Positions 19,387 to 30,929 of a DNA stretch of 42,591 bases are shown piece after piece. Both the position numbers and the translations under genes were made by a program. Below the pieces are notes generated by a model. That model did no database searches and had not been told where the DNA came from. It was given only the letters and a program-made list of their open reading frames with translations. Every line of letters starts with the position of its first letter. Within the stretch, counting starts at the first letter, position 1. The stretch comes from Paracamarosporium sp. OC-R06-R3 (lineage: Eukaryota > Ascomycota > Dothideomycetes > Pleosporales > Didymosphaeriaceae), in assembly GCA_019828545.1 (NCBI GenBank), contig JACVRA010000453.1:1-42591 (forward strand), read 5' to 3'.

Positions 19387-21441
19387 TCATGGCTTATGGT
19401 TGCTTAGTCTTTGCCTAGCGAAAGCTGCCACTCGTCCGAGCATGTCAAGCGCATGCGCTCGTTCTACAAAAATGTGTGGTTCACGCGGGTAGGCAATGAA
19501 CTGGCATGGCCAGCCATACTCAAGACACCCTCGGTAGAACCCGACGGACTGTGTCATTGGCACCCGAACGTCTGCTTCGCCATGCAGAAGCAGCAAGGGC
19601 ACCATGCGGTCCTTCTCCATCTGAGCCATGTGCCAAACCGGTGAGCCTTTACGAGCACTGACATCGGTCGGAGAGGCCAGCCATGGAGCCGTACCAGCCA
19701 GTTCTTTCTCTGCCCAGGGGATGTCTGAAGACATGCAGAGCATATCCCAGTCGGAGACACCAGCGCCGCAGATGGCTCCTTTCAGCGGGAAACCCAGCCT
19801 CGTTGACGATAAGAAGCTTAGAAATCCACCTTGACTCCAACCCGCAACCAGGATATTGCACGATGCTACAAGACCTTGGTCTATTGCTGCATGTGTGATG
19901 TCGACAATGTCTTGATAATCTTTACTGCCCATCTTGCCCAGTGTTTCCAAAGCGAATGCATCTCCATGGCCGCTGCTACCGCGGTAGTTGGGACACAAGA
20001 CTGAGTAGCCAAGCGACACAAGCAACGGAGCCCAGCAGTATGAAGTGGGGTCAAAGGTGAAGGAGCTACGCTCGTAGGGGCCCCCGTGCAAATTGATGAT
20101 AGTACCTTTCGACTCGCTGCAATTGTTTTGCAGCGGTGTGATGAAGACGGCGTCGAGAGCTTGGCCGTCTGTCGCCGTGCAATGGATCGGTCGCACGTTC
20201 CGAAGATATGCTTCATCCAAAGCTTTCGAGTGGGATGAGAGCTTGGTCAGATGTTCGGCCTTGCTTCCATCTTTGTAATCCCACGAAAAGACTTCCCATG
20301 GAGCGCAATCTTTCGCCATGATTGCAGTGGCACTGATGACGTTGTTAGAGTAAACAAGGCAGAGAGCATTGATTACGTAGTCATCTTCGAGGGATATAAC
20401 CCGATTGCTGCATGTTGCGCTCAGGAGCTCAACGCAGTCGTAAAGTCCATTCTGGATTACGACGGCGGCAAGCTGTTGACTCGCGATTGGAACAAACAAC
20501 GAAACGTCGTTGTCGACTCCATACAAAGACCGTTTCCATTCGCCTGAGCTTAAAGTCAAAGTATAGATCGCCATCGCGGAATTGCACCTGCCAGGCGTGG
20601 CACTTGCTTTGAATAGGATCTGATCGCCTAGCCACACCGGAGGCCCATCCACTTCACCGGGGAAGTGGCAAATGATACTGGACGTTCCATCGATGACACT
20701 GAACCGGCCAAACGAGACGCCGTTCTTTCCCGATGTAATTTTCTCCGAGCTCTTCGTCGTCGTGTAAAGTATTTCTTTTCCTGTTGAACTCCACGCGAAA
20801 GCTTGAACGTGGAAGTTGCCCCGAACCAGAGTCTGGATCTTTTTTGTCTTCACATCTAGCGCTTTTAGTTGACCTAATGAAACATCCTCCCCGTAGACAC
20901 GAGCGTCATCGAGATTGTCCTTTCTTTGCTTTTGGTCGGCCGTTTCTTCTTCTGCCACAATATAGGCAAGGATATCACCTTCGGGACTCCATGAATACTG
21001 AGCAATTGGTCGCTTGTGGTCGAGCGGCGTCAGCGGAATCGGAGTTTGAGTAATAGCTTCGTCGTCAGAATCGAGGCAAAGCTGATATATCTCACAAGAA
21101 TTGCCAGCCTTATGTCTGTCGGAGATGAAGGATATGCTCTTTTCACCGGGGACGAATTGAGGTGATTGATCGTGAAACGAGCCTTGTGTCAGGCGACGCG
21201 CCGAATCTGCTTGTCCCAGCTCAGCCATCCAGATGCTTGCGCGAAATTCGCAGTGCGGATGCTTGTACTTCGGCTGCAGCGTATAGAGAACATGCTTAGC
21301 ATCGAGCGAAACAGCAAGATCTTGGGGGACCTTCCAATCCACGATATCTTCCGGAGTTAGACCTGGATATTCTTGGAGATCCTGTTGCAGCATATCTGCA
21401 ATATCTGGGTCTTGGATCGAGAGTTGGATTCGGAGGTCCAT
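19387..21441 (-). CDS. S9-family serine peptidase, acylaminoacyl-peptidase-like
   Basis: Single exon, 684 residues. The N-terminal two thirds form the beta-propeller typical of prolyl oligopeptidase-type enzymes. It includes a WD40-like segment with SPQFVPGEKSISFISDRH and YSWSPEGDILAYI. The C-terminal alpha/beta hydrolase domain (~430-684) has the oxyanion-hole motif HGGPY, the nucleophile S536 in GWSQGG, D624 in HGEADVRVP and H656 in EPHIF, so the catalytic triad is complete. There is no signal peptide, so it should be cytosolic. Acylaminoacyl-peptidases release N-acylated residues from peptides. Dipeptidyl-peptidase V is a related family, but that enzyme is secreted. Substrate is unproven. 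Confidence 0.9.
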   Translation of the reverse strand: MDLRIQLSIQDPDIADMLQQDLQEYPGLTPEDIVDWKVPQDLAVSLDAKHVLYTLQPKYKHPHCEFRASIWMAELGQADSARRLTQGSFHDQSPQFVPGEKSISFISDRHKAGNSCEIYQLCLDSDDEAITQTPIPLTPLDHKRPIAQYSWSPEGDILAYIVAEEETADQKQRKDNLDDARVYGEDVSLGQLKALDVKTKKIQTLVRGNFHVQAFAWSSTGKEILYTTTKSSEKITSGKNGVSFGRFSVIDGTSSIICHFPGEVDGPPVWLGDQILFKASATPGRCNSAMAIYTLTLSSGEWKRSLYGVDNDVSLFVPIASQQLAAVVIQNGLYDCVELLSATCSNRVISLEDDYVINALCLVYSNNVISATAIMAKDCAPWEVFSWDYKDGSKAEHLTKLSSHSKALDEAYLRNVRPIHCTATDGQALDAVFITPLQNNCSESKGTIINLHGGPYERSSFTFDPTSYCWAPLLVSLGYSVLCPNYRGSSGHGDAFALETLGKMGSKDYQDIVDITHAAIDQGLVASCNILVAGWSQGGFLSFLSSTRLGFPLKGAICGAGVSDWDMLCMSSDIPWAEKELAGTAPWLASPTDVSARKGSPVWHMAQMEKDRMVPLLLLHGEADVRVPMTQSVGFYRGCLEYGWPCQFIAYPREPHIFVERAHALDMLGRVAAFARQRLSNHKP

Positions 21442-22011
21442 GTGGTTGATATGAACGTGGGCTTATGTTCAGCTGTGGAAAGGTATGTCCTTTCTGTGGG
21501 TTAGTGTATAGGCCTGTGTGAAGAAGCCCCGCTTGAATTAGCGAGACGATGAGATTACGGCTTGCGTAAGCCTTACAGCAGCAGCAGACGTATCATCGAT
21601 GTGCAGGAAGGTAACTTTCCTGCAACAAATATGCAAAGCGTAATATAATATGGTTGGCGAATACATGGAATAAAGCACGTATTGAACTACATCCTAGCTC
21701 GACACTAATGCAGCTAATTCTCAGAATTACGCTTGACCTCTGACAAGCTTCCGAATGTAGCAAATCCACTAAGTGTCACGGGGATATGCCAGGGAACAGG
21801 TATAAGTAATAAGTAAGTGTATAAGCTACGGGGTATCAGTGGCTAAGGAGGGTTCACTATCTAGGTAAGCAGGCCATGTGACCATCGCACTTACCACACT
21901 AAGAGATGCCAACAGCAGACTCAGGCTCAAGTCAACAATTACAAGTTTTCCGTGTCCTCCTTTTTGGGTAGCATTCTCGCCGGTATATACATTGTGCTCG
22001 TTAGTCTCTGC
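21442..22011. other. intergenic, no gene seen
   Basis: Upstream region of the S9 peptidase gene (minus strand). It is moderately AT-rich with no convincing frame. It runs into the pseudogene remnant that follows. Confidence 0.45.
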
Positions 22012-22786
22012 CTAGTAATGCAGCAATGTTTGGTGCAAATCTCCACTCTGAAGCCGGTCCTCCAGGATCCGAGGTAGGTCAATAACCATTTCGTTTCTGC
22101 CACGCTTCTCAGGATGGAACACCTCTCATTCAAAGTTAGAACCGTATTACACCGAAAGCTAAGAATAGTGAGACTACGATGGTTGCGGTTGCAAGGCCTG
22201 ATATCGTCAGTAATAAGTCTGCGAACACTGAGAGGAGAACGTACCCAAGCTATCTCGTATGCCTACACTGAAGCATGCCTAAACAATCTCACGTGGCAAG
22301 CAGTCCAAGCGAGCGCGATATTAACTAATCATATATCGATTGTCAGAACGTGCCTAATGGCATAATTTGGTCCTACTTTGTCAACATCAAAGCCGCGTAG
22401 GGCATCTACGTTGTCTCGCATATGATCTGCAAAACGCCCTTGAACCATGGCTGCAATGATTGCAGACGCAAAGGTGATAGCAACGGACGAGAAAACATGC
22501 TACGCTCCGTAAAGTGTCGCTTGAGCTGTACTCTATGACCAGCGAAGGGATCATGAGCTATACTATGTGACTTGAATACATAGTGATCTTGACGAACGCA
22601 GCCAGTTCCAACCTATTATTTGCGCACATAAGAAGCACACTGCTAAGATGGTCTATCCTCGGAATCTCACTACCCCGAGAGCTAAGTCAGGTCTATGAGT
22701 GAATCATTGTCACTGTTGGTGCTTGGACCAGGCTGAATTTGTGTCTCCATCTCGCGCTCATCGTGTTGGAGCCGTGGACGCGCCAT
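22012..22786 (-). pseudogene. probable remnant of a multi-pass membrane transporter gene
   Basis: Reading on the minus strand, an ATG at 22786 opens a hydrophilic stretch starting MARPRLQHDEREMETQ and ending in a stop after 34 codons. After several stops, another frame near 22480-22324 reads FSSVAITFASAIIAAMVQG then DVDKVGPNYA, like the end of a membrane transporter. A canonical intron-like element follows at 22244-22198 (47 nt, GTACGT donor, CTGAC branch, CAG acceptor), then TATIVVSLFLAFGVIRF, a hydrophobic helix, and VFHPEKRG. The order (N-tail, missing core, last helices) suggests an MFS gene with a large internal deletion and stops. The family call is tentative. Confidence 0.35.
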
Positions 22787-23632
22787 TGTTCACTTAGTTC
22801 CGACGCGTTAACAGATTTGGCCGACTAAGAACAGTAGTTGTGTGTAGGGTGGGGAAAAGTGGGCTCGCGCCAACTGGCAGGGTGCTTGGCGCAGAGATCA
22901 CGTGTCTTGTCTTGCTGTAATTACCTGCTTGGACGACGATCAGCAGCAATGGATGCCATTGCGTGGAACGGTGCAATTTAGAGCCATTTGCAGAGCGTTG
23001 CTAAAGTGCAAGGTAATTAGATCTCAGAGTCATGGTCAGGAGGGACGGCAGATCACTCAGCACAGTCCATAATATGGTCTATACAGGCAAAATAACAAGA
23101 ACACAACACGGAGACTCAGATTTATAATAGCGGGGAGCAGCGACTTTGCAGTGACTATAATATGCAGGGAAAACGGGAGAGTGGAGCGAGTAGCGACGAA
23201 ACACGACTGTTATATTAACGAGTGCCCGAGTCTTATGGCATGACGTCGACGGAGCTGCTGTACTTAGCGCCAGGGGACACACGCCCAGCAACACCAGCAG
23301 TAGCAGAGCAGCAGCAGCAGCAACTCGAGCCTAATTTCGCAGCGCAGGCGGCTCCTAGGTGAACCCTGGGCAGTGCTGTTGAGACCCGACGAGGCGAGGG
23401 CGAGGCTTCCCATGCGCTCGCTGGCGCGCCTGCTACCCGAACCGGCTAGGGCCCACCTGGTCTGTTGTCTTGCTGCTGCACGACGCTATCGTATCGCAGC
23501 AACCCTCATCTCATCATCCAGACCCAGCCCTCGCACCCGAAGTCGGCGTCGCTGCACGCATCCCGAGCTCCCCGTCGCCGCCATACCGTCCCCGAGACGT
23601 CGACTGGCCCCCCAGCTGTGACGTTGCCCGCC
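22787..23632. other. upstream region of vac8
   Basis: About 850 bp with no confident gene. A short CAG-rich tract lies near 23291-23322. From 23370 the DNA becomes GC- and CT-rich, as expected for a fungal promoter and 5' leader. Frames that run through the vac8 start here are chance overlaps. Confidence 0.45.
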
Positions 23633-25632
23633 ATGGGGCTGTCCAGCTTTGCTTCGAAGCTCTTCGCGACCTGCTGCGGCGGTACGCTCCCCGCCAAACA
23701 CGACCCTTCCATCGGGCCCCATCGCTAACCCTGCCCTCCAGGCCGCTCAAAGGACAGCATATACGACCCCGTCCTAGCAGACAGCGAGCGGGAGGCCGTC
23801 GCCGACCTGCTGGGCTTCTTGGAGAACGTCAGTCTGCCGCCCGTTGCTCCGTCAAGCACCTACTGACCGCCCCAGCGAGCCGAAACAGACTTCTTCTCGG
23901 GAGAACCCCTCCGCGCATTGAGTACCCTTGTATATTCAGACAACATCGATTTGCAAAGATCGGCGAGCTTGACCTTTGCCGAGATCACCGAAAGAGGTAC
24001 CTCTCTGCCTCCGCTGCCCCACGGCTGGCGCTAACAGCTGCTTTGCAAGATGTCAGAGAAGTCGACCGCGATACCCTCGAGCCCATCCTGTTCCTGCTCC
24101 AGAACCCAGATATTGAGGTTCAGCGTGCCGCAAGCGCTGCCTTGGGCAACCTCGCCGTCAACAGTACGTCTGCCGCACAAACTTTACCATACCTCTGCTC
24201 ATAGATATCAGCCGAGAACAAGGTCGCCATCGTGGCGTTGGGAGGACTGGCACCCCTGATCAAGCAGATGAACTCGCCGAATGTCGAGGTGCAATGCAAC
24301 GCTGTCGGATGCATCACGAACCTAGCAACACACGAGGATAACAAGTCCAAGATAGCTCGATCTGGCGCTCTGCAGCCATTGACCAAGCTGGCAAAGTCCA
24401 AGGATATGCGGGTGCAACGGAATGCGACCGGCGCATTGCTCAACATGACACACTCAGGTACGGAATCCGAGCATTGCGGTGTGGCATGTGCTGATGATTG
24501 TACAGACGACAATAGACAGCAACTAGTTAACGCAGGCGCTATCCCGGTTCTTGTCCAGCTCCTCAACTCCACGGACGTCGATGTCCAATACTACTGCACG
24601 ACAGCTCTCAGCAACATCGCCGTTGACGGCAGCAACCGTGCTAAACTCGCCCAGACCGAAGGACGTCTTGTGCAGTCGCTAGTCCACCTTATGGAATCGT
24701 CGTCACCGAAAGTTCAATGTCAGGCCGCGTTGGCACTACGAAACCTCGCTTCGGACGAACGCTACCAGCTGGATATCGTGCGCGCTCGAGGGCTGCCATC
24801 TCTTTTGCGACTATTGCAATCGTCCTACCTCCCGCTTATTCTGTCCGCCGTTGCATGTATACGAAACATTTCCATCCACCCCGCTAACGAATCTCCTATC
24901 ATTGACGCTGGCTTCCTTCGGCCTCTGGTGGATCTGCTTGGCTCAACGGACAACGACGAGATCCAGTGCCACGCCATTTCTACCCTTCGAAATCTCGCTG
25001 CTAGTTCAGACAAGAACAAGCAATTGGTTCTTGAAGCCGGTGCTGTACAGAAATGCAAGCAACTGGTGCTGAACGTCCGTCTGGCGGTGCAGTCAGAAAT
25101 GACGGCAGCCATTGCGGTGCTCGCCCTCAGTGAAGAGCTGAAGCCTCACCTGTTGAGTCTCGGCGTTTTTGATGTGCTGATACCCCTTACGGAATCCGAT
25201 AGTATCGAGGTTCAAGGAAACAGTGCTGCCGCCTTGGGAAATCTCTCGTCTAAAGGTAAGACTTCTGTTAGAAACCGATGAAGTTTCCGCTAACAGAAGA
25301 TAGTGGGCGATTATACCATATTCATCCAAAACTGGACACAACCGGAAGGCGGAATCCACGGATATCTCCGCCGCTTCCTTGCTAGTGGGGACCCAACGTT
25401 CCAACACATTGCTATCTGGACACTGCTTCAGCTGCTTGAATCCGAGGACGACCGGTTACTCGAACTCATTGCCAAGTCAACCGAGATTGTACGCATGGTG
25501 ACGGACATCTCGGAGCGCAATATTGAATCAGACGAGGAGGATAATGAAGATGGCGAGGGCGAGGTCGTGAGCCTCGCACGCCGCTGTCTCGAGATTCTGG
25601 GCAAGTCGCCAAAGACCCTCATGGAGGGCTAA
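23633..25632 (+). CDS. vac8: vacuolar armadillo-repeat protein Vac8
   Basis: Seven exons: 23633-23681, 23742-23827, 23876-23996, 24050-24163, 24212-24457, 24506-25255 and 25304-25632, giving 564 residues (yeast Vac8 has 578). Vac8 is an armadillo-repeat scaffold on the vacuole membrane, used in vacuole inheritance and fusion, nucleus-vacuole contacts and selective autophagy. The N-terminus MGLSSF has Gly2 for myristoylation, and C14-C15 can be palmitoylated. Armadillo repeats run from about residue 80 to 520, with motifs such as [46 protein letters not shown] and [15 protein letters not shown]. The tail is acidic ([12 protein letters not shown]) and ends in a short helix. Intron lengths are 60, 48, 53, 48, 48 and 48 nt. 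The start is chosen because only this ATG gives the MG N-terminus and correct phases. Confidence 0.96.
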
Positions 25633-26302
25633 ACTTCTGGATCGCTTCATTATACCCATTTTCGAAATTTTCATTCCTGACTCTCATTTGACGTTTTGCT
25701 GCCACGGGTTTCCTCTGTTAGTCCCATGCTCCCGCATGGCTTGGATTGGCGGCGTTTCATGGAGCAAGTTGTTATCGACATTCATAGCGAGCATGGGCGG
25801 AGCTAGGTCTCTTTATCGTTTCCGGCATACCAAGGTCTCATTGTATTTTGTCTGGTAGGGGACATCTTTGCCTTGCGAAGATTGTAATTGTTAGTTTGAA
25901 CGACGGACTAGAGGCGCTTCGCACATGTTTGTGTGTCGCTGCGGCAAGGTAGAATATGAACGATTTATGCAAGCCTTTCAGGCTCTTGAAGACATGGTTT
26001 GGAATCGTTGACTTGGTTTGTGAGTGTTCCGTATGGGTAAAGAAGAGATGCCGATAGTGTGTGAGTGGTCGATCCTCCATCCTGGGCTGACATAGGTGTC
26101 TGGATGCTTGTACGAAGATCCCTTGTTCAAAGTCCCTTGGTCACCCAACGCGTAGGTCAACTTTAGCAATACTGCCCCTCGAGTGACGTTCTGCTTAACG
26201 TGGGCAGGTTTAAGCGAGGCCGATATCGATAAGAGCTCACATTTTCTAGAACATGGAAACTTTGAGTCAACCTCACCTTTGTACACACGACAAATTCCCA
26301 CA
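25633..26302. other. intergenic between vac8 and rpc53
   Basis: This holds the 3' untranslated region of vac8 and the promoter of rpc53. I see no further gene. Confidence 0.5.
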
Positions 26303-28238
26303 ATGCCACCAAAGGCTGTGCCACCGAGAGGGAGAGGGAGAGGACGCGGTCGAGGAACTGGCCGAGGAGGTGCGGCATCAACGCGACCTGGGACGGACTC
26401 TCCTGCCCCACCATCACAGCAAGCCGAGTCGCAAGCTGGCGCTGCACCGTCGGAGCCAGCAGTGATACCAGATCCAGCAGCGCTTCCGAAGATCGAGGAT
26501 GGTGCGAATGCGGATGCAGCTGTTGCTGCGACAGTAGAAGCGTCGTCGACCGAGCCATTGTACGTCTTAAACTACACCACTCGGGACATGCCGTTGACTT
26601 CTTGCCAGATCGGTTTCCTCTACACCAGTGCCTGAGTCTTCTGCACCACCTAGTGGACGACTGGCTAGTGTTAAGAGCGCCGGACCAGCATCGCGATCCG
26701 CATCGCCTGCCGTACGACGCGGCGCGTCGATTCGAGGGAAGAAACCCATGCTCCTGCCCACCAACGCTGGCCGAAGAAGTAAAGAAGAGCGCGAGGCTCG
26801 AAATGCCGCAGATTTGCAACGCGAACGGGAGCGGAACAAAGAGCGCGATGCGCTGGCTGCAAAGAAACAGAAGGCGGTAGAAGCTGCAGAGAGACGTGAG
26901 AAGATGAGGAATGAAGGCAGGGGAAGAGGGGGTCACACGGGTGTTTCTTCTTTCTTTGGCGGTCATCGACCAGGCAAGTGTTCTCTAAATGCTGCTTATC
27001 TGGAGTTGTTCTGACACTTCACAGACAGGAACCGAGCCGGCACGAGCGGCGGTTATGGCGGAGGATCTGGCTCCAGGGAAACACGCGTCAAGAAAGAGGA
27101 TGATGATGCGGGACCAGGAGTCAAGAGAGAACGTGGCGGCTATGTATCGTCGGATGACGATGATGATCAGAATGCGGAGTTCCCTAGGAAGAACATCGAC
27201 TTTATTGAATTATCATCGGACGAGAACGAGGCTGAACCCGCACCGAGATCACATGGATATCTGCCTATTCGTATTGGAAGAAAACCACACAAAGAGAAGG
27301 CATTTGGCATCAACACGGACGCTAGTACAGAGGCCTCGGCGAACACCACGCAGCAAGCTGGAGCATCGAGTGGTTCAGCTACCGAGACTTCTCATAAAGG
27401 AAAAGGAAAAGCAAAGGAGGTAGAAATCACGGGCGAGAGCAAGTCATATAAAGGCGTATGGCAGGATTCAGACGGAACAGATGATGCCAAGGTCAAAGCA
27501 GAACCTATTTCCAGCGATGACGAGACGGCACAAAGGGAGCAAGTAGGCATTGGCACCGCCCCCATCAAAGCCGAACAATCTCCAGAAAGAGAACGGAAAC
27601 CGAAGGTCCAGAGCAAGGCAGTACCGAGCTTCCAAACGGACGAAGAGCGCCAGGAATGGGAACGTATGCAGTACAATCTCGTCGGCATGCGGAAAGAACT
27701 TGGTCCTCCAGAAGATGAAGCACCAGCGGTCGATGCATCCGGCGACGTCAGCATGGTCGATGCCGTCGCCAACGCCAGCAAACCCAGCGTCCGCGACGAC
27801 CACACCTACCTCTTCCAGCTCCCACCCATCATGCCAGAGCTCCTAGCACCCGGACAAGTCAAAATCAAACAAGAACCATCCGACGCGCAGGCCACGCCCT
27901 TACCATCAGCACCAGCACCGAACGGCCAACCAGCCATCAAAAAAGAAGAAGAGTTCTCCGACCCGCGCGCAAACACCGGCACAGGCGCACGTTTCGCCAG
28001 CGGCCGCGTCGGCAAACTGCGCGTCCACAAGTCCGGCCGCACGACGCTCGACTGGGGCGGCACCAGCTACGAGATTGGCCCGGGGAATCCCTCGTCGTTC
28101 TTGCAGGAGGTTGTCTCGCTTGAGATTACGCCCGAGGAGAAGCGCGTGGTGCCGGAGGATGCGGGCGAGGCGTTTAGTTATGGGCGGATTAAGGAGAAGT
28201 TTGTTGTTACGCCGGATTTTTCGCAGTTGTTGGGGTGA
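26303..28238 (+). CDS. rpc53: RNA polymerase III subunit Rpc4 (Rpc53)
   Basis: Three exons: 26303-26559, 26609-26973 and 27025-28238, giving 611 residues. Rpc53/RPC4 forms a TFIIF-like dimer with Rpc37 on Pol III and helps termination and reinitiation. The N-terminus is an Arg-Gly stretch (RGRGRGRGRGTGRGG). A KKPMLLPTNAGRRSKEER segment and a highly charged helix follow. The middle is acidic and disordered with several potential sumoylation sites of the form VKxE. The conserved C-terminal Rpc4 domain begins near 530: GRVGKLRVHKSG, LDWGG, then FLQEVVSLEI and FSYGRIKEKFVVTPDFSQLL. Intron 1 is 49 nt with GTACGT. Intron 2 uses a GC donor (AG|GCAAGT). An upstream frame-compatible Met exists, but the MPPKAVPPRG start fits the family. 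Confidence 0.92.
26974..27024 (+). other. GC-AG intron in rpc53
   Basis: 51-nt intron with donor CAG|GCAAGTG, branch-like CTGAC about 13 nt before the end, and acceptor CACAG. Using it joins GGHRP to DRNRAG in frame; no GT donor nearby gives the right phase. Confidence 0.8.
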
Positions 28239-28598
28239 GTGGGTTGGGTTTTGGGTTGAGGGGGATAGGGGAGGCGATTACGTGTGCATGGGATGGCGTT
28301 TGCGAGAGTTTTAGGTGCATTTTGGGCGTTGAGTTCATGGTTACGGACTGCGGAGGCGGTCTGGCTTTTCTTGCGACTGGTAGTTATGAGTGCGTATGGA
28401 GAACGAGGCGGATAGATGCTCTGCTATACTACCATATTCACGCTACCGCGAATGCGGATGTAAAGTTCACCTTCGTCTCCTTGCTAGCTGTATACACCTC
28501 GTTATCGCCGTCTGGGTATGTGTAAGGTACTTCTATTCAAACATATACTACTTTCATATTCTGTTGTATTGCCCGGGGTGGGGGATTGGGGGGAAGGA

Positions 28599-28627
28599 GG
28601 GTACGCAGTATGGTAAACTGCGTACCC
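28599..28627. repeat. perfect 11-bp inverted repeat with 7-nt loop
   Basis: Arms GGGTACGCAGT (28599-28609) and ACTGCGTACCC (28617-28627) are separated by ATGGTAA. Flanks are purine-rich on the left and pyrimidine-rich on the right, so the stem can extend with small bulges. It lies about 360 bp after the rpc53 stop. Confidence 0.85.
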
Positions 28628-30837
28628 CCCTCCCTTCCGTCCTCTCCTCCCAATACTTACTTGTTTATCTACAATCCTCCCAGCTTAGCTCCATCCAACT
28701 CCGTCCAAAACGATCTAGTGCTCTACCCTGCTGGATGTACGGCACCTGGCTGATACGCTTACACACTTTAGATGAGGCTTTGTCTAGACTGGATAGGGAG
28801 GCTGGGTTTTGGGTTTGGAGGGTATGTTATGCGGGTTCATGGGTTGTGGGATGGGAACTTGGGAGGGAGGGAGGGAGGGAGGAGTTCAGTTTGAGCTGGA
28901 GTGTGCAGCTAGTATGGTGTCGGAGAAGGGGTAAATATACGTTCATTGCTAAGGTGGGCTTGTTAAGAGGTGTGGAAGGGAGTTTGAATCTGGGTGTATT
29001 GTATATATGAAGTTGTGGCGTTTTTGAGTTGGTTTCTGGTAGGTAGATAGAGAGATAGGTATATATTTTTTTTTGCTAGAGACGGGAGCGGAGTGGGTGT
29101 TGCGGTGGGCTTGTTGGGCGTGTGGTGTAAGTTGATCTCTGGTCTACGGGGAGTGTAGTGTGTACATGCTCGCTCTTAGCAGGTTCAGGTTCAAGTGCAG
29201 GGCATCCAAGGTCGCTGAGCTTCTATGGTTAGTCGTTTTTGCTAAGTAGGCAAATGGATAGATTTCCCTGTCAAGAAAGCGATGCGGTCGCACAAAGTAT
29301 ACGAATGGATCTGGCGTGAGTGTAGTACTCCGAAGAAATGCAATATATTTTTTATCTCTAGTCTACATCGAGTGCAGCTCGCGAGATGCATGCATATGCG
29401 GGTTGGATCGATTACTGCATGCGGTGGGATCTGCGGCTGGGGTAATAGGGCGTTATGCGTGCAGGTGTCTGGCCGAGATGGTAAGGTGTGAAGTGCTTGC
29501 AGGTTCCCCGGGTGAACGTCTGTTCTTACCCCGCGCTTTGGCGATGCAACGTTGATATTTGTGTAGCTGCGTTTCCACCAGTGAAAGATGGGTGAGATTC
29601 CAATACTGTAAGGCTCCTACTGTTTATGGGAGGTGCTGTGAAAATAATCACGTCGGAAGGTTCACGATGGCGGAAAGTTTAGGTCACCAGACCAAACCAG
29701 GAATTAAAAACTTGACCTTGAATTTCAGCTTGAAGCCGAGGCTACACGACCCAATACTTAGAAAAATGCGTAGTACAGCTAGCGATCAGCTTACGCTCGC
29801 TCGTGCAAAACCAAACATCTGGCGAGCTAGACGACTCTGCACTACCACCACCACACCGTAACTCTTCAACACCATCACGCGGATCGTGAATCTTTGCGCC
29901 GAGCCTTCTTCGCAGATCGGCGCCTTCTCCCGCTTCTGCGTCTTTGGCCCCCGCCCATCACATGTCGATCCTTCATCATCAAGAGGCTAGCCTACGGTTT
30001 CAGGAAATGCTTGCTGTGCACGTCACTGGCCAAGAAGCTGACCACGAGGATTTGAAAGCGCAGTACTTTCCGAGGAGCGAGCACCTCCTGAGCACAGCCT
30101 CGCGTGCCTTGACTTCGGCCTGCTGCGGGACCTTACACTAACTAAGCTTGCTAGGCGCTGCAGATCGAGCGGCTATGTACCGCCGTTGCGCCCCCAAAGG
30201 ATGTTCCGAGATTTGCTGTTTCAGAGCTTGACTCTTGCTGCGTACCTGCCCTGTTGTAATTCGCTTACGATGACTTGAGACTCGTTCAAATTGTCCAAAG
30301 GATGCGACTGCGGCTCTTCGAAGGCAGTGTTTGAGCGAGAGATTTTGGGCTCCTCATGTGGCGCAAGCATCCGGAGTGCATACTTGCTTGCACAAATTGG
30401 GCATGTCGTCAAAGTCTACATCCCTGTTCCTTTACTCTATATGCTCTTGGTGTGGCAGACCTACTTCCTATTGTCGGTAGCGCTTATACGAAAAGAACCT
30501 TTCGAAGTTAAGATGGACGTTCACGCCATGCCGCCATGTGCAGGTACCCCCTCTACCGCCACACGCCAGAGTGCCACGACCTCAGACCAAGGCTGCACTG
30601 CTGTTGGCGGTAGTCGATCCGCCGATTTACGTTTTCTTCCTCGTTGTACCCTGTGTCGCAGGCGTCTCTGCGCACTCTCGATGTCACTCATCGCGACTAG
30701 TCCACTTTTATTTGCTTTCATCTCGACCAGGTAGGTCGTCACTTTCCAAGAATAGTCAGGTGCCCCACCCTTGTTCCTCAGCCCTGTTCCTAGTCTGTAA
30801 GGCAAGCCGTTTCGTCTCCACGCGCTATACTACCCTC

Positions 30838-30844
30838 TATATAA
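30838..30844 (+). promoter_or_regulatory. TATA-box-like element of gtaA
   Basis: TATATAA about 85 bp upstream of the gtaA ATG, a usual distance for a fungal gene with a short leader. It is placed by sequence only. Confidence 0.5.
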
Positions 30845-30929
30845 CATCTCATTACTCCTGGTCTGCGGAGGAGACGTTCATTCACCCTCTCAACACCGGC
30901 TCTGGGGTAGTTGTCATTCTTTAGGGATC

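Larger units (their letters stand above)
28239..30929. other. 2.7-kb region without a confident gene
   Basis: Between the ends of rpc53 and the start of gtaA. It contains a perfect hairpin (28599-28627), a GGGA tract near 28861-28881, and short open frames on both strands that I cannot support: 28390-29010 (+), 29944-30141 (+, begins near HHMSILHHQEASLRFQEML) and 30221-30412 (-, begins MTTCPICASKYAL). None shows a family signature. The last ~500 bp must contain the gtaA promoter. Confidence 0.45.

Noticed and set aside
23470..24204. 244-codon frame overlapping the start of vac8.
   Set aside because: It runs through vac8 exons and introns in mixed frames; only its last part coincides with the real vac8 exon 4 reading.
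28390..29010. 206-codon frame after rpc53.
   Set aside because: Composition is Trp/Gly/Arg-rich from G-rich DNA and it crosses the hairpin and the GGGA tract; no recognisable domain.
29190..29210. GGTTCAAG-like sequence that resembles a tRNA B box.
   Set aside because: No A box, acceptor stem or cloverleaf could be found around it.
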